A stretch of 64,000 nt of DNA from Vicugna pacos (Eukaryota > Chordata > Mammalia > Artiodactyla > Camelidae). The translations under genes and the position numbers were made by a program. The notes under the pieces were generated by a model. It was not told the DNA's origin. It searched no databases and saw nothing but the letters and a program-made list of their open reading frames with translations. Shown here piece by piece: positions 12,278-22,987 of the stretch (position 1 is the stretch's first letter; the number at the start of each line of letters is the position of its first letter). The stretch covers positions 3,534,001 to 3,598,000 of the forward strand of contig NC_133018.1 of NCBI RefSeq assembly GCF_048564905.1, read 5' to 3'.

Positions 12278-12746
12278 TGGAGTGCCACCACTTCTATATG
12301 AGGCACAGTAATAATCAGCCTCGTCCACAGACTGGAGCCCAGAGATGGTCATGGAGGCCGTGTTGCCAGACTTGGAGCCAGAGACGCGATCAGGGATCCC
12401 TGAGGCTCGTTTATTGACCTGATAAATCAGGCATTTGGGGGCTGTTCCTGGGAGCTGCTGGTACCAGGAGACATAGTTTCCAGACCCAACATCACTGCTG
12501 GTTCCTGCACAGGAGATGGTGACTGTCTTTCCCAGAGTCCCAGACACCGATGGAGGCTGAGTCAGGGCAGACTGTGCCCAGGACCCTGAAAAGAGCATAA
12601 ACACATTCAGGTCAGTTCAGGCCTGGTCGCCAAGTCACCCTGAGGACAGAGACACAAAGGATCAGCCAGATGTCCCCGTGTCCCTTCCCTGGAGCCTCAC
12701 CTGTGCCCTGAGTGAGGAGGGTGACAAGGAGCAGAGCCCAGGCCAT
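12278..12746 (-). CDS. IGLV2: Immunoglobulin lambda variable gene V-2, subgroup 2, open but atypical
   Basis: Leader exon 12701..12746 encodes [16 protein letters not shown] and has a CAG|GTGAGG donor. The intron is 115 nt. V exon 12585..12278 follows a TTTTCAG acceptor and encodes a [17 protein letters not shown] framework. C23, W35 and C88 are present and CDR3 begins ASYRSGGTP. No stop or frameshift is seen. Several residues are unlike its four subgroup-2 relatives: L46 is C (APKCLIY), which adds an unpaired cysteine in FR2 on the VH-facing side; F62 is V (DRVSGS); and E81 is V (SVDEADYYC). The heptamer is also off consensus. The gene sits on a 1.8-kb segment missing from the second Y copy. 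It could be functional, a poorly expressed open segment, or an early pseudogene. Confidence 0.92.
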
Positions 12747-12851
12747 GGTGGAGATGCCCCAGAGCGCTGCCTTCTGAGCCCCCAACCCTGCGCCTGGTCC
12801 CCCAGACCTCTCTTATCCTCTCCCCCTGCTGCAGAGGAGGGCGGGGCCTCC

Positions 12852-12859
12852 ATGCAAAT
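12852..12859 (-). promoter_or_regulatory. Octamer promoter element of V-2
   Basis: Perfect ATTTGCAT on the minus strand, 106 nt upstream of the leader ATG, with a TATA-like GGATAAGAGAGG between the two. Confidence 0.9.
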
Positions 12860-12869
12860 CTGCTCCTGC

Positions 12870-15380
12870 CCCTGATTCCCCCACCCCTAACCTGGCCCTG
12901 GCCACTAGATTCTCTACATCCCTGGAAGGTTATGTTGATCAGGGGATTAAAGTCTTTGACCCGTAGATGTCGTGTAAATAAGAAACATGAATTGTATTTA
13001 GCTGGTTTGCAGGGGAGAAAAAGTCCAGCTGTGGCCCTGCTTACCGTGTTTCTGGACCTTCTATGTCCCTGCTGGGATGGGACTGTGTCTCTGGGACCCT
13101 TTGTGCAGGGGACACTCTGCAGTGCCCTCTGCTGGATGCTCACTCCGCAGAGTCTGTACTCTGGTAAAGGAAGTGCCCATCTCAGGGAAACACCTGCTGT
13201 TTGCTGGGTTCTGGGTGGCAGCCTGCTCACCTCCCCACCCCCACCCCTTCGTTCTGGAGCATCTGCCACATCAAATCCATGAGCAGATCACTGACCCCCA
13301 GGCCACCCCCACAGGTGCCACTGAGCACCAGGTGCACACGTGTGAGGCCTCCCAGGAGGAACAGGGGACCCCAGGCAGGAGCTACATCCTGACTCCGAGC
13401 TTGCTCTCCCAGTTCTGCCCTTTGCCCTCTGCGCAGGGCACTGTCTTTTTCCTCTTTTGATTCTCACAGGCGACATGAGATCCACAAGCCCACTAGCCAG
13501 TGTCCTGACCTCACAGGAGATGAATGAGAGGAGAGAGCAGCTGGGAGAAAGGGCTGTTTCTGCGCCCACAGCTGTGACATTTATTATGCAAGTGATGGTC
13601 AAGGATTTCATCTCATTTCATTGTTGTGTTATTGCTCTGGTCACAAGATGTGATTTTGCTGCTTGTACGCTCCACCTTCCCACGTCCCCAGGTCAAGACA
13701 GAAGTGCCCTCCGAACCCAGGAACACTGAAGACCACTGGGAAATATTTCCTCCGGTTCTTCTCCTTCAGGGCTTTAAAACTCAGGCTCATCTTTCCCATT
13801 TTCCTCCCACAGTTGTTCTGACTCCTTCAGTTTTACCAAATTTAAAACTGTACTATTGCATCTTGATTTCACATAACATGTAGTAAATACACATTTTTTT
13901 TCTCCCACCAAATGCACCTATAAAACCCAGACAGAAGTCATGGAGGAGCTACTTGGGTACCGAGAAAAGGTATCATCAGAGGAGACTGGGGAAGACGCCG
14001 GGACTGGAAGGTCATTGAACTCAGGTTGGGTGAAATTCCATTTTTCCCTGGAATCAGGCAGCCTGAGGGTGGAAGGGCTCCAGCCTGAGACAGAAGAGCT
14101 GCTTGACAGCTTCCCTTGATGTGGGCAAGGCGAGAAGGAGAGCTCCAGTGTCAGAGCCACTGCGGGACACTCACAGGTCCCTGTCCCCAGCTGGGCAGCA
14201 GTGCTGCTGGAGGCAGAAGGACCATTCCCTATGATTTAGAAGCTGTCTTCCCACCCAGGGGATGAGCATCCCCCTTGCTTCTGTCCTCTCTGTCCTCCTG
14301 CTCCTTGACATGGACACAGGTCTGTCACAGGAAGAGGACAAGAGATTAGGGGAACTAATGTCACAGTTTCTGATCCGGAGGACAGAGAAGTAAACTCAAG
14401 GTCCAGGGAAGACTGAGGAGATGGTGGGGGGAGGTTCGCTAGGAAAGTTAACATGAAAATAGTTCATGAAGCCTGAGCTGCCCTCTGAGCCACACTTGCA
14501 TGGATTCTGACAGCAAATAGCACAGGAAAGACTTTAGCGGGGGGACGTAAGGGATAGAAAACCACTCAGGTCCCAGACGGGCCTCTGTGCAGCTCACTCA
14601 CAGGACGCATTCAAGAAGCAGGTCAACGTTTTTGTAAATGGAACTGATGTAGAAAGCACAGTGTTCCCACAAAGCTGGGTGGAATTAACCACCCGAACTC
14701 AGCTGGGCAGAGATTGGGGTTAAACAAAACTATCAAGATGTGATTACCCTGGACCCACAGCTCCATCACAGAGTACTGGAAAAGGGGACAGAAGCCAGAC
14801 ACACAGGGCCATGTAGGATATGACTGCATTCGTGAAAAATCTAGAACTGGCCGAAAGCACGTGAGTGGTCTGTAGGGTGGAGGGACCGGGGAAGGTTACT
14901 GACGGTGATGGATGAAGTCATTGTTTTACGAGGATGAAAATACTCTGTTAGGTAGGGTGTTCATGGGTGTTCCAGTGTGTCAATATATTAAAAACCCTTG
15001 ATTTATTCACCTCAAATGATGTATCTTATGGATTCTGAAGTGTATTTAAGAAGGAATATGAAGGCTTGGATGCTGACAGATAGAAGATGTTCCCCAGTGA
15101 TTCCGAAAATAAGTGTTCTGTGTTGGTGAGTGTGCGCCGTGTACGCATGTTAATGGATGTGCATCTAGACACACAAATGCAGAGACAGAGAGGAGAGGGG
15201 ATATCCAAAAAGCAACTGTGGGAAAGCGTTACAAACTAGTGCACCTGGGAAATGCTTGTGCACGAGTTCTTCATGAAATCTTTTCAGTTTCATTTAAATA
15301 TATAATTATTTCCAAAAAGCTAACATGAAAAACAAATGAGATCCTGAGTTCAAGAGAGAAGAGCTGAGTGAGCTCAGGGC
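12870..15380. other. Intergenic between V-2 and V-3
   Basis: From about 13,285 colinear with 50,844..52,980 of copy B. Apart from an L1 3' relic at 14,650..15,060 no feature is recognised. Confidence 0.55.
14650..15060 (+). mobile_element. Old L1 3'-end relic
   Basis: Contains, in order, text like the L1 3' UTR: AAGCCAGACACACAGGGCCA, GATGAAAATACTCTG and CAATATATTAAAAACC. Diverged; paralogous copy at 52,280..52,650, so it predates the duplication. Confidence 0.6.
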
Positions 15381-15381
15381 A

Positions 15382-15420
15382 GGTTGTGATCTCACTTCCC
15401 CATGAACGTGGACCACTGTG
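15382..15420 (-). other. 23-RSS of pseudogene V-3
   Basis: Heptamer CACAGTG (15414..15420), 23-bp spacer, nonamer ATCACAACC (15382..15390). Still compatible with rearrangement although the gene is dead. Confidence 0.9.
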
Positions 15421-15889
15421 CACATTGTTGCTGCTTCTTGAAGAGGGACAGTAATAATCAGATTCATCCTCGGACTGGAGCCCAGAGATGGTCAGGGAGG
15501 CCATGTTGCCAGACTTGGAACCAGAGAAGCGATCAGGGATCCCCGAGGCTCAATTGCTGACATAATAAATCAGGAGTTTGGGGGCCATTCCTAGGAGCTG
15601 TTGGTACCAGGAAATATCACTGTAAACCCCGATGTCACTGCTGGTTCCAGCGCAGGTGATGGTGACTGTCTGTCCCGGAGTCCCGGACACCAAGGGAGGC
15701 TGAGTCAAGGCAGACTGGGCCCAGGACCCTGAAAAGAGCAAAAACACACTCGGGTCAGTTCAGGGCTGTGCCCCAGGTCACCCTGAGGACAGAGACGCTA
15801 AGGATCAGCCAGATGTCCCCATGTCCCTTCCCCAGAGGCTCACCTGTGCCCTGAGTGAGGAGGGTGACAAGAAGCAGGACTCAGGCCAT
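15421..15889 (-). pseudogene. IGLV2: Immunoglobulin lambda variable pseudogene V-3, subgroup 2
   Basis: Same layout as V-2: leader exon 15844..15889, intron, and V exon 15728..15421 after a TTTTCAG acceptor. Leader codon 3, Trp (TGG) in the relatives, is TGA (15883..15881). At the end of CDR2 the Arg codon CGA of the relatives is TGA (15552..15550), a CpG-type transition. The frame resumes unchanged after each stop, through C88 and CDR3 (PSSRSSNNV). A and M also replace conserved residues (GMAPK for GTAPK). The promoter octamer carries a change, but the RSS is well preserved. It is the positional partner of V-9. V-3 cannot encode a light chain but could still rearrange or donate sequence. Confidence 0.95.
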
Positions 15890-15996
15890 GGTGGAGATGC
15901 CCCAGAACGCTGTGTTCTGAGCCCCCAACCTTGGTCCTTGTCCCCCAGACCTCTCTTGTTCCCTCCCCCAGAGCTGCAGAGGTGGGCGTGGCCTCC

Positions 15997-16004
15997 ATGT
16001 AAAT
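15997..16004 (-). promoter_or_regulatory. Mutated octamer of pseudogene V-3
   Basis: The minus strand reads ATTTACAT where the other subgroup-2 genes have ATTTGCAT, at the same distance from the leader. One transition in the core probably weakens Oct binding, in line with decay of this gene. Confidence 0.8.
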
Positions 16005-16009
16005 CTGCT

Positions 16010-18205
16010 CCTGCCCCTGCTTCCCCACCCCCTGACCTGTATTTGGTTCTAGATAGTTCTCTATCCCTCTACACAGAGCCAATGTAGGAATATTAATACT
16101 GTGTGATATGTTTTTGTTACTTAGGACACAGTGACCATTAGACGGACCTGGAAATCAAGCCATCCTTGGCTGTCCCTGTCATCTGATAGAGTCAAGATGT
16201 CGTTGACTAATAATCACGATAATTATTTTGTATTCTGTGGGTCAAAAGTAACGACTGGGCAGAAGTGCTGGAGTTAGTTAGAGATTCAATCTTTTCTCAT
16301 CCTGAGATCAAAGGAGAGCTGGGGTTGTGCACCCCTCGCCCCACCTGACCTCCTCAGCAGAATGGTCCGCTTGTCTCTCTGTCCCCTATCTCTGTGGTTC
16401 TCTTAGGAAAAGGCCTGGGGACATTTACTGGTGTTTCTTGGAAAGGGAAGTCCTCTCCTTGTGGGAGCTTAGGAGGCAGCAGCTATGTGCCTTCACCAGG
16501 GCTAGGGAAATCACACAAGAACTTTCTCAAATCCAGGCTCTTGCTGCCCCCTGGTGGCCTCAGATGGCGCCCACCAAGGCCAGGAAGGCAGCGGCGGGGG
16601 GGCTGACCCCCAGCTCTGCTCTTCTGCCTTCCGCTTTATTCCCCTCCCAGCTCAGACCCAGATCCCTCCAATCCCCTCCCGCTCACATCACTTTATCTAC
16701 CGGCTACTTTATTTGTATTTCAAAGAGAATTGATGTTTTATTAACTTTGGTTGTAATAGAAGAGTAACCATAGAGGTTTTTTATTTTTTTAATTAAAGTA
16801 CAGTCAGTTACAATGTGTCAATTTCTGGTGAACAGCACAACGTCCCAGTCATGCATATATGTAAACACATTCCTTTTTATATTCTTTCTCATTAAAGGTT
16901 ACAATTACAAGATATTGAACATAGTTTGCTGTGCTATGTACAAGAAACTTGAAAACCTCTGTTTTTCTATATAGTGGCTAACATTTAATCCTTAACTCCC
17001 AAATTTATCCCTTCCCACCCCCTTTCCCCAGCAAACTGTAAGATTGTTTACTATGTGCCTGGGGACCAGAAAGGGGGTCCAGAACCTCTTTCTCTGCTCC
17101 CCCTTTTAAATACCAACTCAGCCCTTGTTTCTCATTTCCAAGAAATTCATGACAACTTACAATTAAAAAAAGTTTCATTGTGGACGTGGACTCCCTCCCA
17201 GTCATTCCCTGTGCAGAGCCTCTGTGCTTCTGGTTAGCATCCTGCCCTCATCCACCCTCAGTCAATGGGCATCAGCCAGTGATGACCCCGGTGAGGAGGA
17301 GGAGCTGAGCCCATACACCTGCCCAGGAGTCTCTGGACCATGAGTCAATTGGCCACTGGCTTTATTCTCCAATCCACTCTGATGACAGGACAACACACAG
17401 CAATTGAAATCAGTGCCACTTCCCTCCTGCTCCTAAGTTAATCCTAGACGCAGTCTCTCTGCCCTAATTCTCTGGGCTCTGTTTTGACCCCATCATTTCG
17501 AGGAGGGAAAGGACCTCAGCATTGACCCTGAGCTGGTCCCCTGGGATAGGAGCCATCCTTGGGATGTCCCCATATGGTCCTGTTATTATCTTTGGTGCAT
17601 GTGTGGGATACCCCACCTTGCCATGAGGATCAAGGGTGAGGACATGGTCCTAATTGTCACTTCTTAGGCACCAAAGCAGGGCCTGGCACCTCTCCCTCCC
17701 TCCCAACCCATTTTTAATCTTTATGTTAGCATAGATGCTCACACATCCCTCTGTCCCCATCTTCCACAAGGGCTCACAGCTTAGACCTGAGGCCAAAGCC
17801 TGGGGCTGCTGAGGGTCTCTCAAGACAAGACTTGTAAGAGCAGAATAAGCCTGAGACCCTCCATCACTAGTTATCACTCTTAGGAGGGGCTCACGGTGCA
17901 GCAGCTTTTGCGACTTCACACAGGGCAGGGTGTGTGTGTTGTGTTTTTCTAGTTACATATATGTTTGCATATAAACATACAGGTACATAAGCTTATACAG
18001 AGAAAGAGAGAAAATGAGAGTTAAGGAGATAATGTAAATGTGACAAAATGTTCACAATTGGCCAAGTTGGCAAATAGTTTATGAAGCAGTTCTTTGTATT
18101 ATCATTAAAGATTCATTTTTGTTTGAAATTTTTCCAGAATAAAATAATCAGCAGTAACAAATGAGGTCCTGAGTTCAGGGAGAAGACCTGAGGGAGCTCA
18201 GGGCA
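16010..18205. other. Intergenic between V-3 and V-4
   Basis: 16,060..16,640 is colinear with 53,650..54,280. From about 16,640 to 17,900 the sequence is specific to copy A and includes an L1 fragment. No gene seen. Confidence 0.5.
16777..17058 (-). mobile_element. Truncated L1 3' end, copy A only
   Basis: Reads as antisense L1 3' UTR: T-rich start at 16,777 (the A tail), then GTTTGCTGTGCTATGTACAAG and AACTCCCAAATTTATCCC. It matches the start of the L1 at 62,290 in layout. Absent at the paralogous site in copy B, so inserted after the duplication or lost from copy B. Confidence 0.7.
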
Positions 18206-18244
18206 GGTTGTGGTCTCACTTCCCCATGAACGTGGACCACTGTG
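18206..18244 (-). other. 23-RSS of V-4
   Basis: Heptamer CACAGTG (18238..18244), 23-bp spacer, nonamer ACCACAACC (18206..18214). Confidence 0.93.
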
Positions 18245-18709
18245 CACAGTGCTACTAGTTGTATATGAGGCACAGAAATAATCAGCCTCGTCCTCAGACT
18301 GGAGCCCAGAGATGGTCAGGGAGGCCGTGTTGCCTGACTTGGAGCCAGAGAAGCGATCAGGGATCCCTGAGGCTCGACTGGTGCCTTCATAGATCAGGAG
18401 TTTGGGGGCCGTTCCTGGGAGCTGTTGGTACCAGGAGACATAGTTATATCTCCCAATGTCGTTGCTGGTTCCAGCACAGGAGATGGTGACCGTCTGTCCT
18501 GGAGTCCTGGACACCGAGGGAGGCTGAGTCAGGGCAGACTGGGCCCAGGACCCTGCAAAGAGCAAAAACACACTCCGGTCAGTTCAGCGCTGGGCCCCAG
18601 GTCACTCTGAGGACAGACACACAAAAGATCAGCCAGATGTCCCTGTGTCCCTTCCCCGGAGCCTCACCTGTGCCCTGAGGAGGGTGACAAGGAGCGGAGC
18701 CCAGGCCTT
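18245..18709 (-). pseudogene. IGLV2: Immunoglobulin lambda variable gene V-4, subgroup 2: intact V exon, broken leader
   Basis: V exon 18552..18245 is fully open: [17 protein letters not shown]23, [19 protein letters not shown]88 in YFC, and CDR3 ASYTTSSTV. The TTTGCAG acceptor is good. The leader (18668..18709) is dead in two ways. The start codon is AAG instead of ATG (18709..18707), and the leader is 4 nt shorter than in relatives: the ACTC of CTCACTCAG is missing, which shifts the frame. The TATA-like box is also shortened (GGGGATGAGAGG rather than GGGGATAAGAGAGG). Octamer and RSS are intact. By flanks it pairs with V-10. I call it a pseudogene by leader loss; an intact V exon behind such a leader can still rearrange or serve as a conversion template. 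Confidence 0.93.
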
Positions 18710-18811
18710 GGTCGAGATACCCCAGAGCTCTGTGTTCTGATCCCCCAACCCTGGGCCTGGTCCCCAGACCTCTCATCCCCTCCTCCTGCTGCAGAGGAGG
18801 GCTGGCCCTCC

Positions 18812-18819
18812 ATGCAAAT
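18812..18819 (-). promoter_or_regulatory. Octamer promoter element of V-4
   Basis: Perfect ATTTGCAT on the minus strand, 103 nt upstream of the position where the start codon should be. Confidence 0.88.
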
Positions 18820-18829
18820 CTGCTCCTGC

Positions 18830-20650
18830 CCCTGCTTCCCTCACCCCTGACCTGGACTTGATTCTAGACACTTGTCTATCCCTGGACAGCAGACTTTACT
18901 AGTGAATTAACTCTTTCATCACATTTGGAGTCAGGACAGACTGAGTCTATGACAGCATGTGTGAAATTGATGCAGTCCAAGGATTTCCCATCTTTGCTGG
19001 TGGGGTCATAGTGGTTCCTGGTTGAGGAATCCCAGCACGTGCTACTGGGGAAAGGAGAGGACAGGGTTCCAGGCAGCTGCAAGACCCCATTGCCCTGTTT
19101 CCCAGAAATCAAAGGCAGAGCTGGGGACCAGCAACACCTCAATTCCTTCTTACCTACTGTTAGGAGAGTTCTCACGCCCCTCCATCCTCTGTCTCTGTGG
19201 TGTTTTCCCAGTGCAACCTGAATCTGAGCCCTGGGCCATTTATTAGCAGTTATGAAGAAGAATTGTTGGGGCACAAACGCTGTGGGGCATAAGAGGGGTA
19301 CCGTGGGAGGCAGCTCTTGAAACTTCATACAGGACAGTACAAGCAGCAATTACTGTCCCTAAGTCCATGTCATTGCTGCCCTCTGCTGGCCTCAGGTGGT
19401 GCCAACCAAGCACCAGGGAGAGAGCTAAGACAGGGTTGGAAATCACCAGGTGTCGCCCTCTCCTCATCTCCCTTCACCATCAGTTCAGTACCAGGCCCCC
19501 TGAACTGCTGGATTCCTCTCTAAGCTCATTTCTCTTTGTCCATGAACTCCCTCTGGGATGGGGTGTGTCACCTGCCACATCAGGTGGCCCAGACGGCCAC
19601 CCCAGGACTACCTAGCCCGTCCCACCGCAGCCCTGGCACCAGGTTATGCCTGTGAGGCAGCTCTTTATACCAAGTGAATTTTGGGAGCACAGGAGAAGTG
19701 ACTCTGTGGTTGATGGTGGGAAACTTGGCATCTGGGATTAGGGAGAAAGGAAGATCTTTGGGGGAAGTGATCACTTTGAGTCATCACTATTGCTTGAGTC
19801 TCTTTCAAACAATTTTATGCTTCTTATTGTAGAGATCGGTTTAGATAATCATGTCTGTTATTTGAGAGAACGATTAAGCAGGAATAGCTCAGAAATTCAT
19901 CAGGAAGGGGACATGGGGCAGCACTGTCCTCTCTTGGGAAAGCCATGGAGGAGCCCCAGGAATCTTCCATGTGTCCAGGAACTTCTTCCAGGAAGCAAAC
20001 CTCTAATATTCACGAGGTGCCACCCTGTCCCCTGTCCCACGTTCAGGTAGCACTGGGAGCAAACCCAGGGCTCCCACCTCAGGAGTCCACTTTCTCATGT
20101 AAAACTCTTCTAGATACATGTGCCCACACAATAGGACATGAGCCAGAAATCAGGAATCACAAATGCCGCCAAAGGGGTGGCAAAAGGACCACTTGCAAAA
20201 TCTACTGTTAATAGCCAAGAAAAACAAAGCAAAGAAATCTAAAATACACAAGAAAACAATTCTCTACTGCTTCTCTGAGGGCAAATTAAAGCTGATGGTT
20301 CTCTGCACAAACACATCTATTCTTTGAAAAAAGGTAAAATACCCAAGACAAATGCACAGGAAAAGTCAAACCTCCAGGAGTCATCACCATCTCTTTCCCT
20401 TCCTTCATGCCCCACTTCCAATCAGGCAGCCAGTCTGAGAACTCTATCCTGAAGCCCCCAGTCACTATCCACTCTGCTTGGTCCAAGCCCCTTCACGTGC
20501 CCGGACAAGAACCATGGGACCCAAGGGCTCTGCCGGCTTCCTTTTTTTTCCCCCGCAAAGTTCATTCAGACAAAACCACCTTCATGTCTTTAAAACACGA
20601 ATGATTTCATGTAAAAATTATGAAAAAACAGCGTCAAAAAATTCTCTTTT
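18830..20650. other. Intergenic upstream of V-4, shared by both Y copies
   Basis: Colinear with 58,570..60,310. No gene or named repeat recognised; frames are not conserved. Confidence 0.5.
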
Positions 20651-20689
20651 CATTTAGAAAAATATCCAATCTCTTTACCTGGCTTCTGG

Positions 20690-20935
20690 TCCTCACATGA
20701 TCTGTCTGCTGCCCACCTCCCCCACTCACCTCCTGTCCCCTGATCCCAGGTGATGAGCCCCCAGCTGGGTTTCTCTGTGTTCCTTCAAGTGGCCATATTC
20801 CCTCAAGCTCAATGCCTTTGCACAGGCTTCCCCTCTGCTTAAAGTCCTTTTAACTCCATACTTCACATACCTGAATCTTCCTGAAGACACACAAATGTAC
20901 TCCAAGGGCCCACTCAATAATGTTCTTTGTTAAGT
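20690..20935 (+). repeat. L2 LINE relic
   Basis: Typical L2 3' text: TGCCTTTGCACAGGCTTCCC, CTCTGCTTAAAGTCC and a later CTTCCTGAAGACAC. Within the part of copy A that copy B lacks. Confidence 0.65.
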
Positions 20936-22050
20936 GAGTCAGGGAGAGAGCTCAGTTGGGGAAGCTGATCCCCTGTGTTTGCCCAAAGAGTGTCCAGGCC
21001 ACATTCTTGTGCCAAGTGTCACAGGCCAGGTCTCCCTGGAAACTGATGCTGAGATGGGCAGGAGGCACTGCTGGCATCGCCTCCAGTGCAGGGGATGGGA
21101 GGGAGCAGGTCAGGGAATGAGACTCCGTGGTGTGACATTCTTGCTCTCCAAGGGGGTTCACCAGGTGAGAGGGGCATGCAGGAGATTGAAGAATCCTTCC
21201 CAGGCCTGGGGAGGATAAAGGGAGAACGCGTAGGGGTCAGCAGGGAAACCTGCAGACCGCAGTGCAGATCCGACTCCTGAGCCGGGAGAAAGGACAGGAA
21301 GGAGAACTGGACAGTGGAAGTCTCAGAACTCGGAGCAGCAGTGACAATCTCAGCCGGCCCCGCGGGCAGCTTCTGGAGGGTGGGGGCCGAGTAGCTGGGA
21401 CAGCTCTGCAGGGTGCTTCCACGTGGCAGTGACACATCCTGGGCTGTATATTGTTGTGCCCACGAATCTCGGCACTCAGGCTGCCCTGGGAAGGGACATG
21501 ACCTGGTGGGAGCAGATCCATTCTGGGCGCTCAGCTTGGGGAGGGTGCTGGCAGTGCAGGGCTGTCTGCACATCCCGTGGCAGGGGTGACATGCCCTTCG
21601 TGGGATGCAGGCCACAAATCACAGCATCCTCTCCATCAGCCCTTCAGCAAATGAGAATGTTCACTTCTGTTAGTCAATAAAGGCTGGAAAGGAGCCATCC
21701 TGAGGAGTGGGGAACATAATCGTATCGTCAGCAAATCATCAGAGGATGGATAACAGCAATAAAGTGCCCGTGAGTGAATAAGCAGGTCAGAAACCCACCA
21801 GACGGAGGTGTGTGCTGGATTTGGGGCCAGTGGCTTGGGGTCCACACGGGAGAGGTCCCAGGGAAAATACTAGAATGTGCCAGGTGCTTCCTGCGAGCAG
21901 TAAACAGAGCATTTCTCCTTTGAGATCTCCTGTTACAGGGGGATTTTCAGGCACTTCAAGATACAGGAAGCGCCATCCTATTTGATTGGTTCTAGAATGA
22001 ATGCCCACACAATCAGATATAAAACAGGTATCAGAAGCTCACTTGTTGGG
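20935..22050. other. Copy-A-specific intergenic sequence
   Basis: GC-rich first half with an open frame of 198 codons on the minus strand (21,019..21,615) that I do not recognise. It has no domain, no paralogue in copy B, and an overlapping frame open on the other strand. Most likely chance. Confidence 0.4.
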
Positions 22051-22200
22051 TGTGGGGGTATAGCTCAGTGGTGGAACCCATGCTTAGCACGCACCACGTC
22101 TGGGTTCAATCCCCAGTACCTGCGTTAAATAAATAAGTAAACCTAATTATCCCCACTCCCCCACCAAGGAGAAAAAAGAAAAAGAAAGAGAAAAAGAAGA
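22051..22200 (+). mobile_element. Camelid tRNA-derived SINE (vic-1-like)
   Basis: tRNA-like head with A box TAGCTCAGTGGTGG (22,061) and B box GGTTCAATCCC (22,103), then the CCAGTACC link and TTAAATAAATAAGTAAACC body. An A/G-rich tail of about 45 bp follows. It is diverged (GTGGTGGAACCCATGC in the A-box region). It is the only clear copy in the window and a marker of camelid DNA. Confidence 0.88.
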
Positions 22201-22985
22201 AAACAAGGGGAAAAAACCCCCAGCAACGCGATCATCCAAATAGGGACCAGCAATCTTCAAGCCCATACCCTTTCCATTTCAAGTCCATTCTCTGTCCTGT
22301 TTTCTTCAGAGATTTAGTTACAACTTGTCACTTTAAAACAATAGCCTTCTTGTTTGAGTTCTGGTTCTTTTTTTTCTGTTTCCAGGCTAAAATCTCTGAG
22401 CATGTATCTCCTTGAGTGTGGCATCTGCAGGCTCTCAAGGACCAATGTTTGTTGAATGAACGTGGGGGAGATGCAGGAGGGAGAGGCTGTCTCCACTTCC
22501 AAGGTGAGAAAAGTCAGATTTTATCAGCCCTGTTTCAGGTGGCAAGCCCAGGTCAGAGAGATCAACACAAGGCCCTCATGTGCATGCACCTCTGCGTTCA
22601 TTCATTCATTCATTTGTTCACATGTGTAACAGGACACCTTATAGTCCTTTGTTCACAGACATGGGGATATCTAGGGTAAGGGCAGGGCAGATCCACGCAC
22701 TCAGCCACCGCGACCTTCTTGCGGCCTGAGATTAAAGATGTGGGGTCACTCGGAAGATAAGGACTCAGTGCCAGACTCCACTTGGGAAAAGTCTCACAGT
22801 CCAGGGACAGCAGTTACCTCCGGGGCCTGAGTGAGGATGACCCAAAGGTGGTCCCTCAGGTCAGCGTGAGTGACAGGCAGGGGCTCCGCTGGCTCTCAAA
22901 CCCCCAGGAAAAGGGTCCCCACCCATCTGGCTCTCGCCATATCTCCAGAAGCCTGACTTTCTCCCATGGAGGTGTTGCAGAAAAA
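22200..22985. other. Copy-A-specific intergenic sequence
   Basis: No gene seen. A short CATT repeat is present at about 22,597..22,612. Confidence 0.4.
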
Positions 22986-22987
22986 CG

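Noticed and set aside
21019-21615. 198-codon minus-strand frame
   Set aside because: No recognisable domain, no paralogue in Y copy B and no splice context; kept only as a note under the copy-A segment.
22051-22125. tRNA gene
   Set aside because: A and B boxes belong to the head of a camelid SINE; it continues into the SINE body and A-rich tail and is diverged from a functional tRNA.
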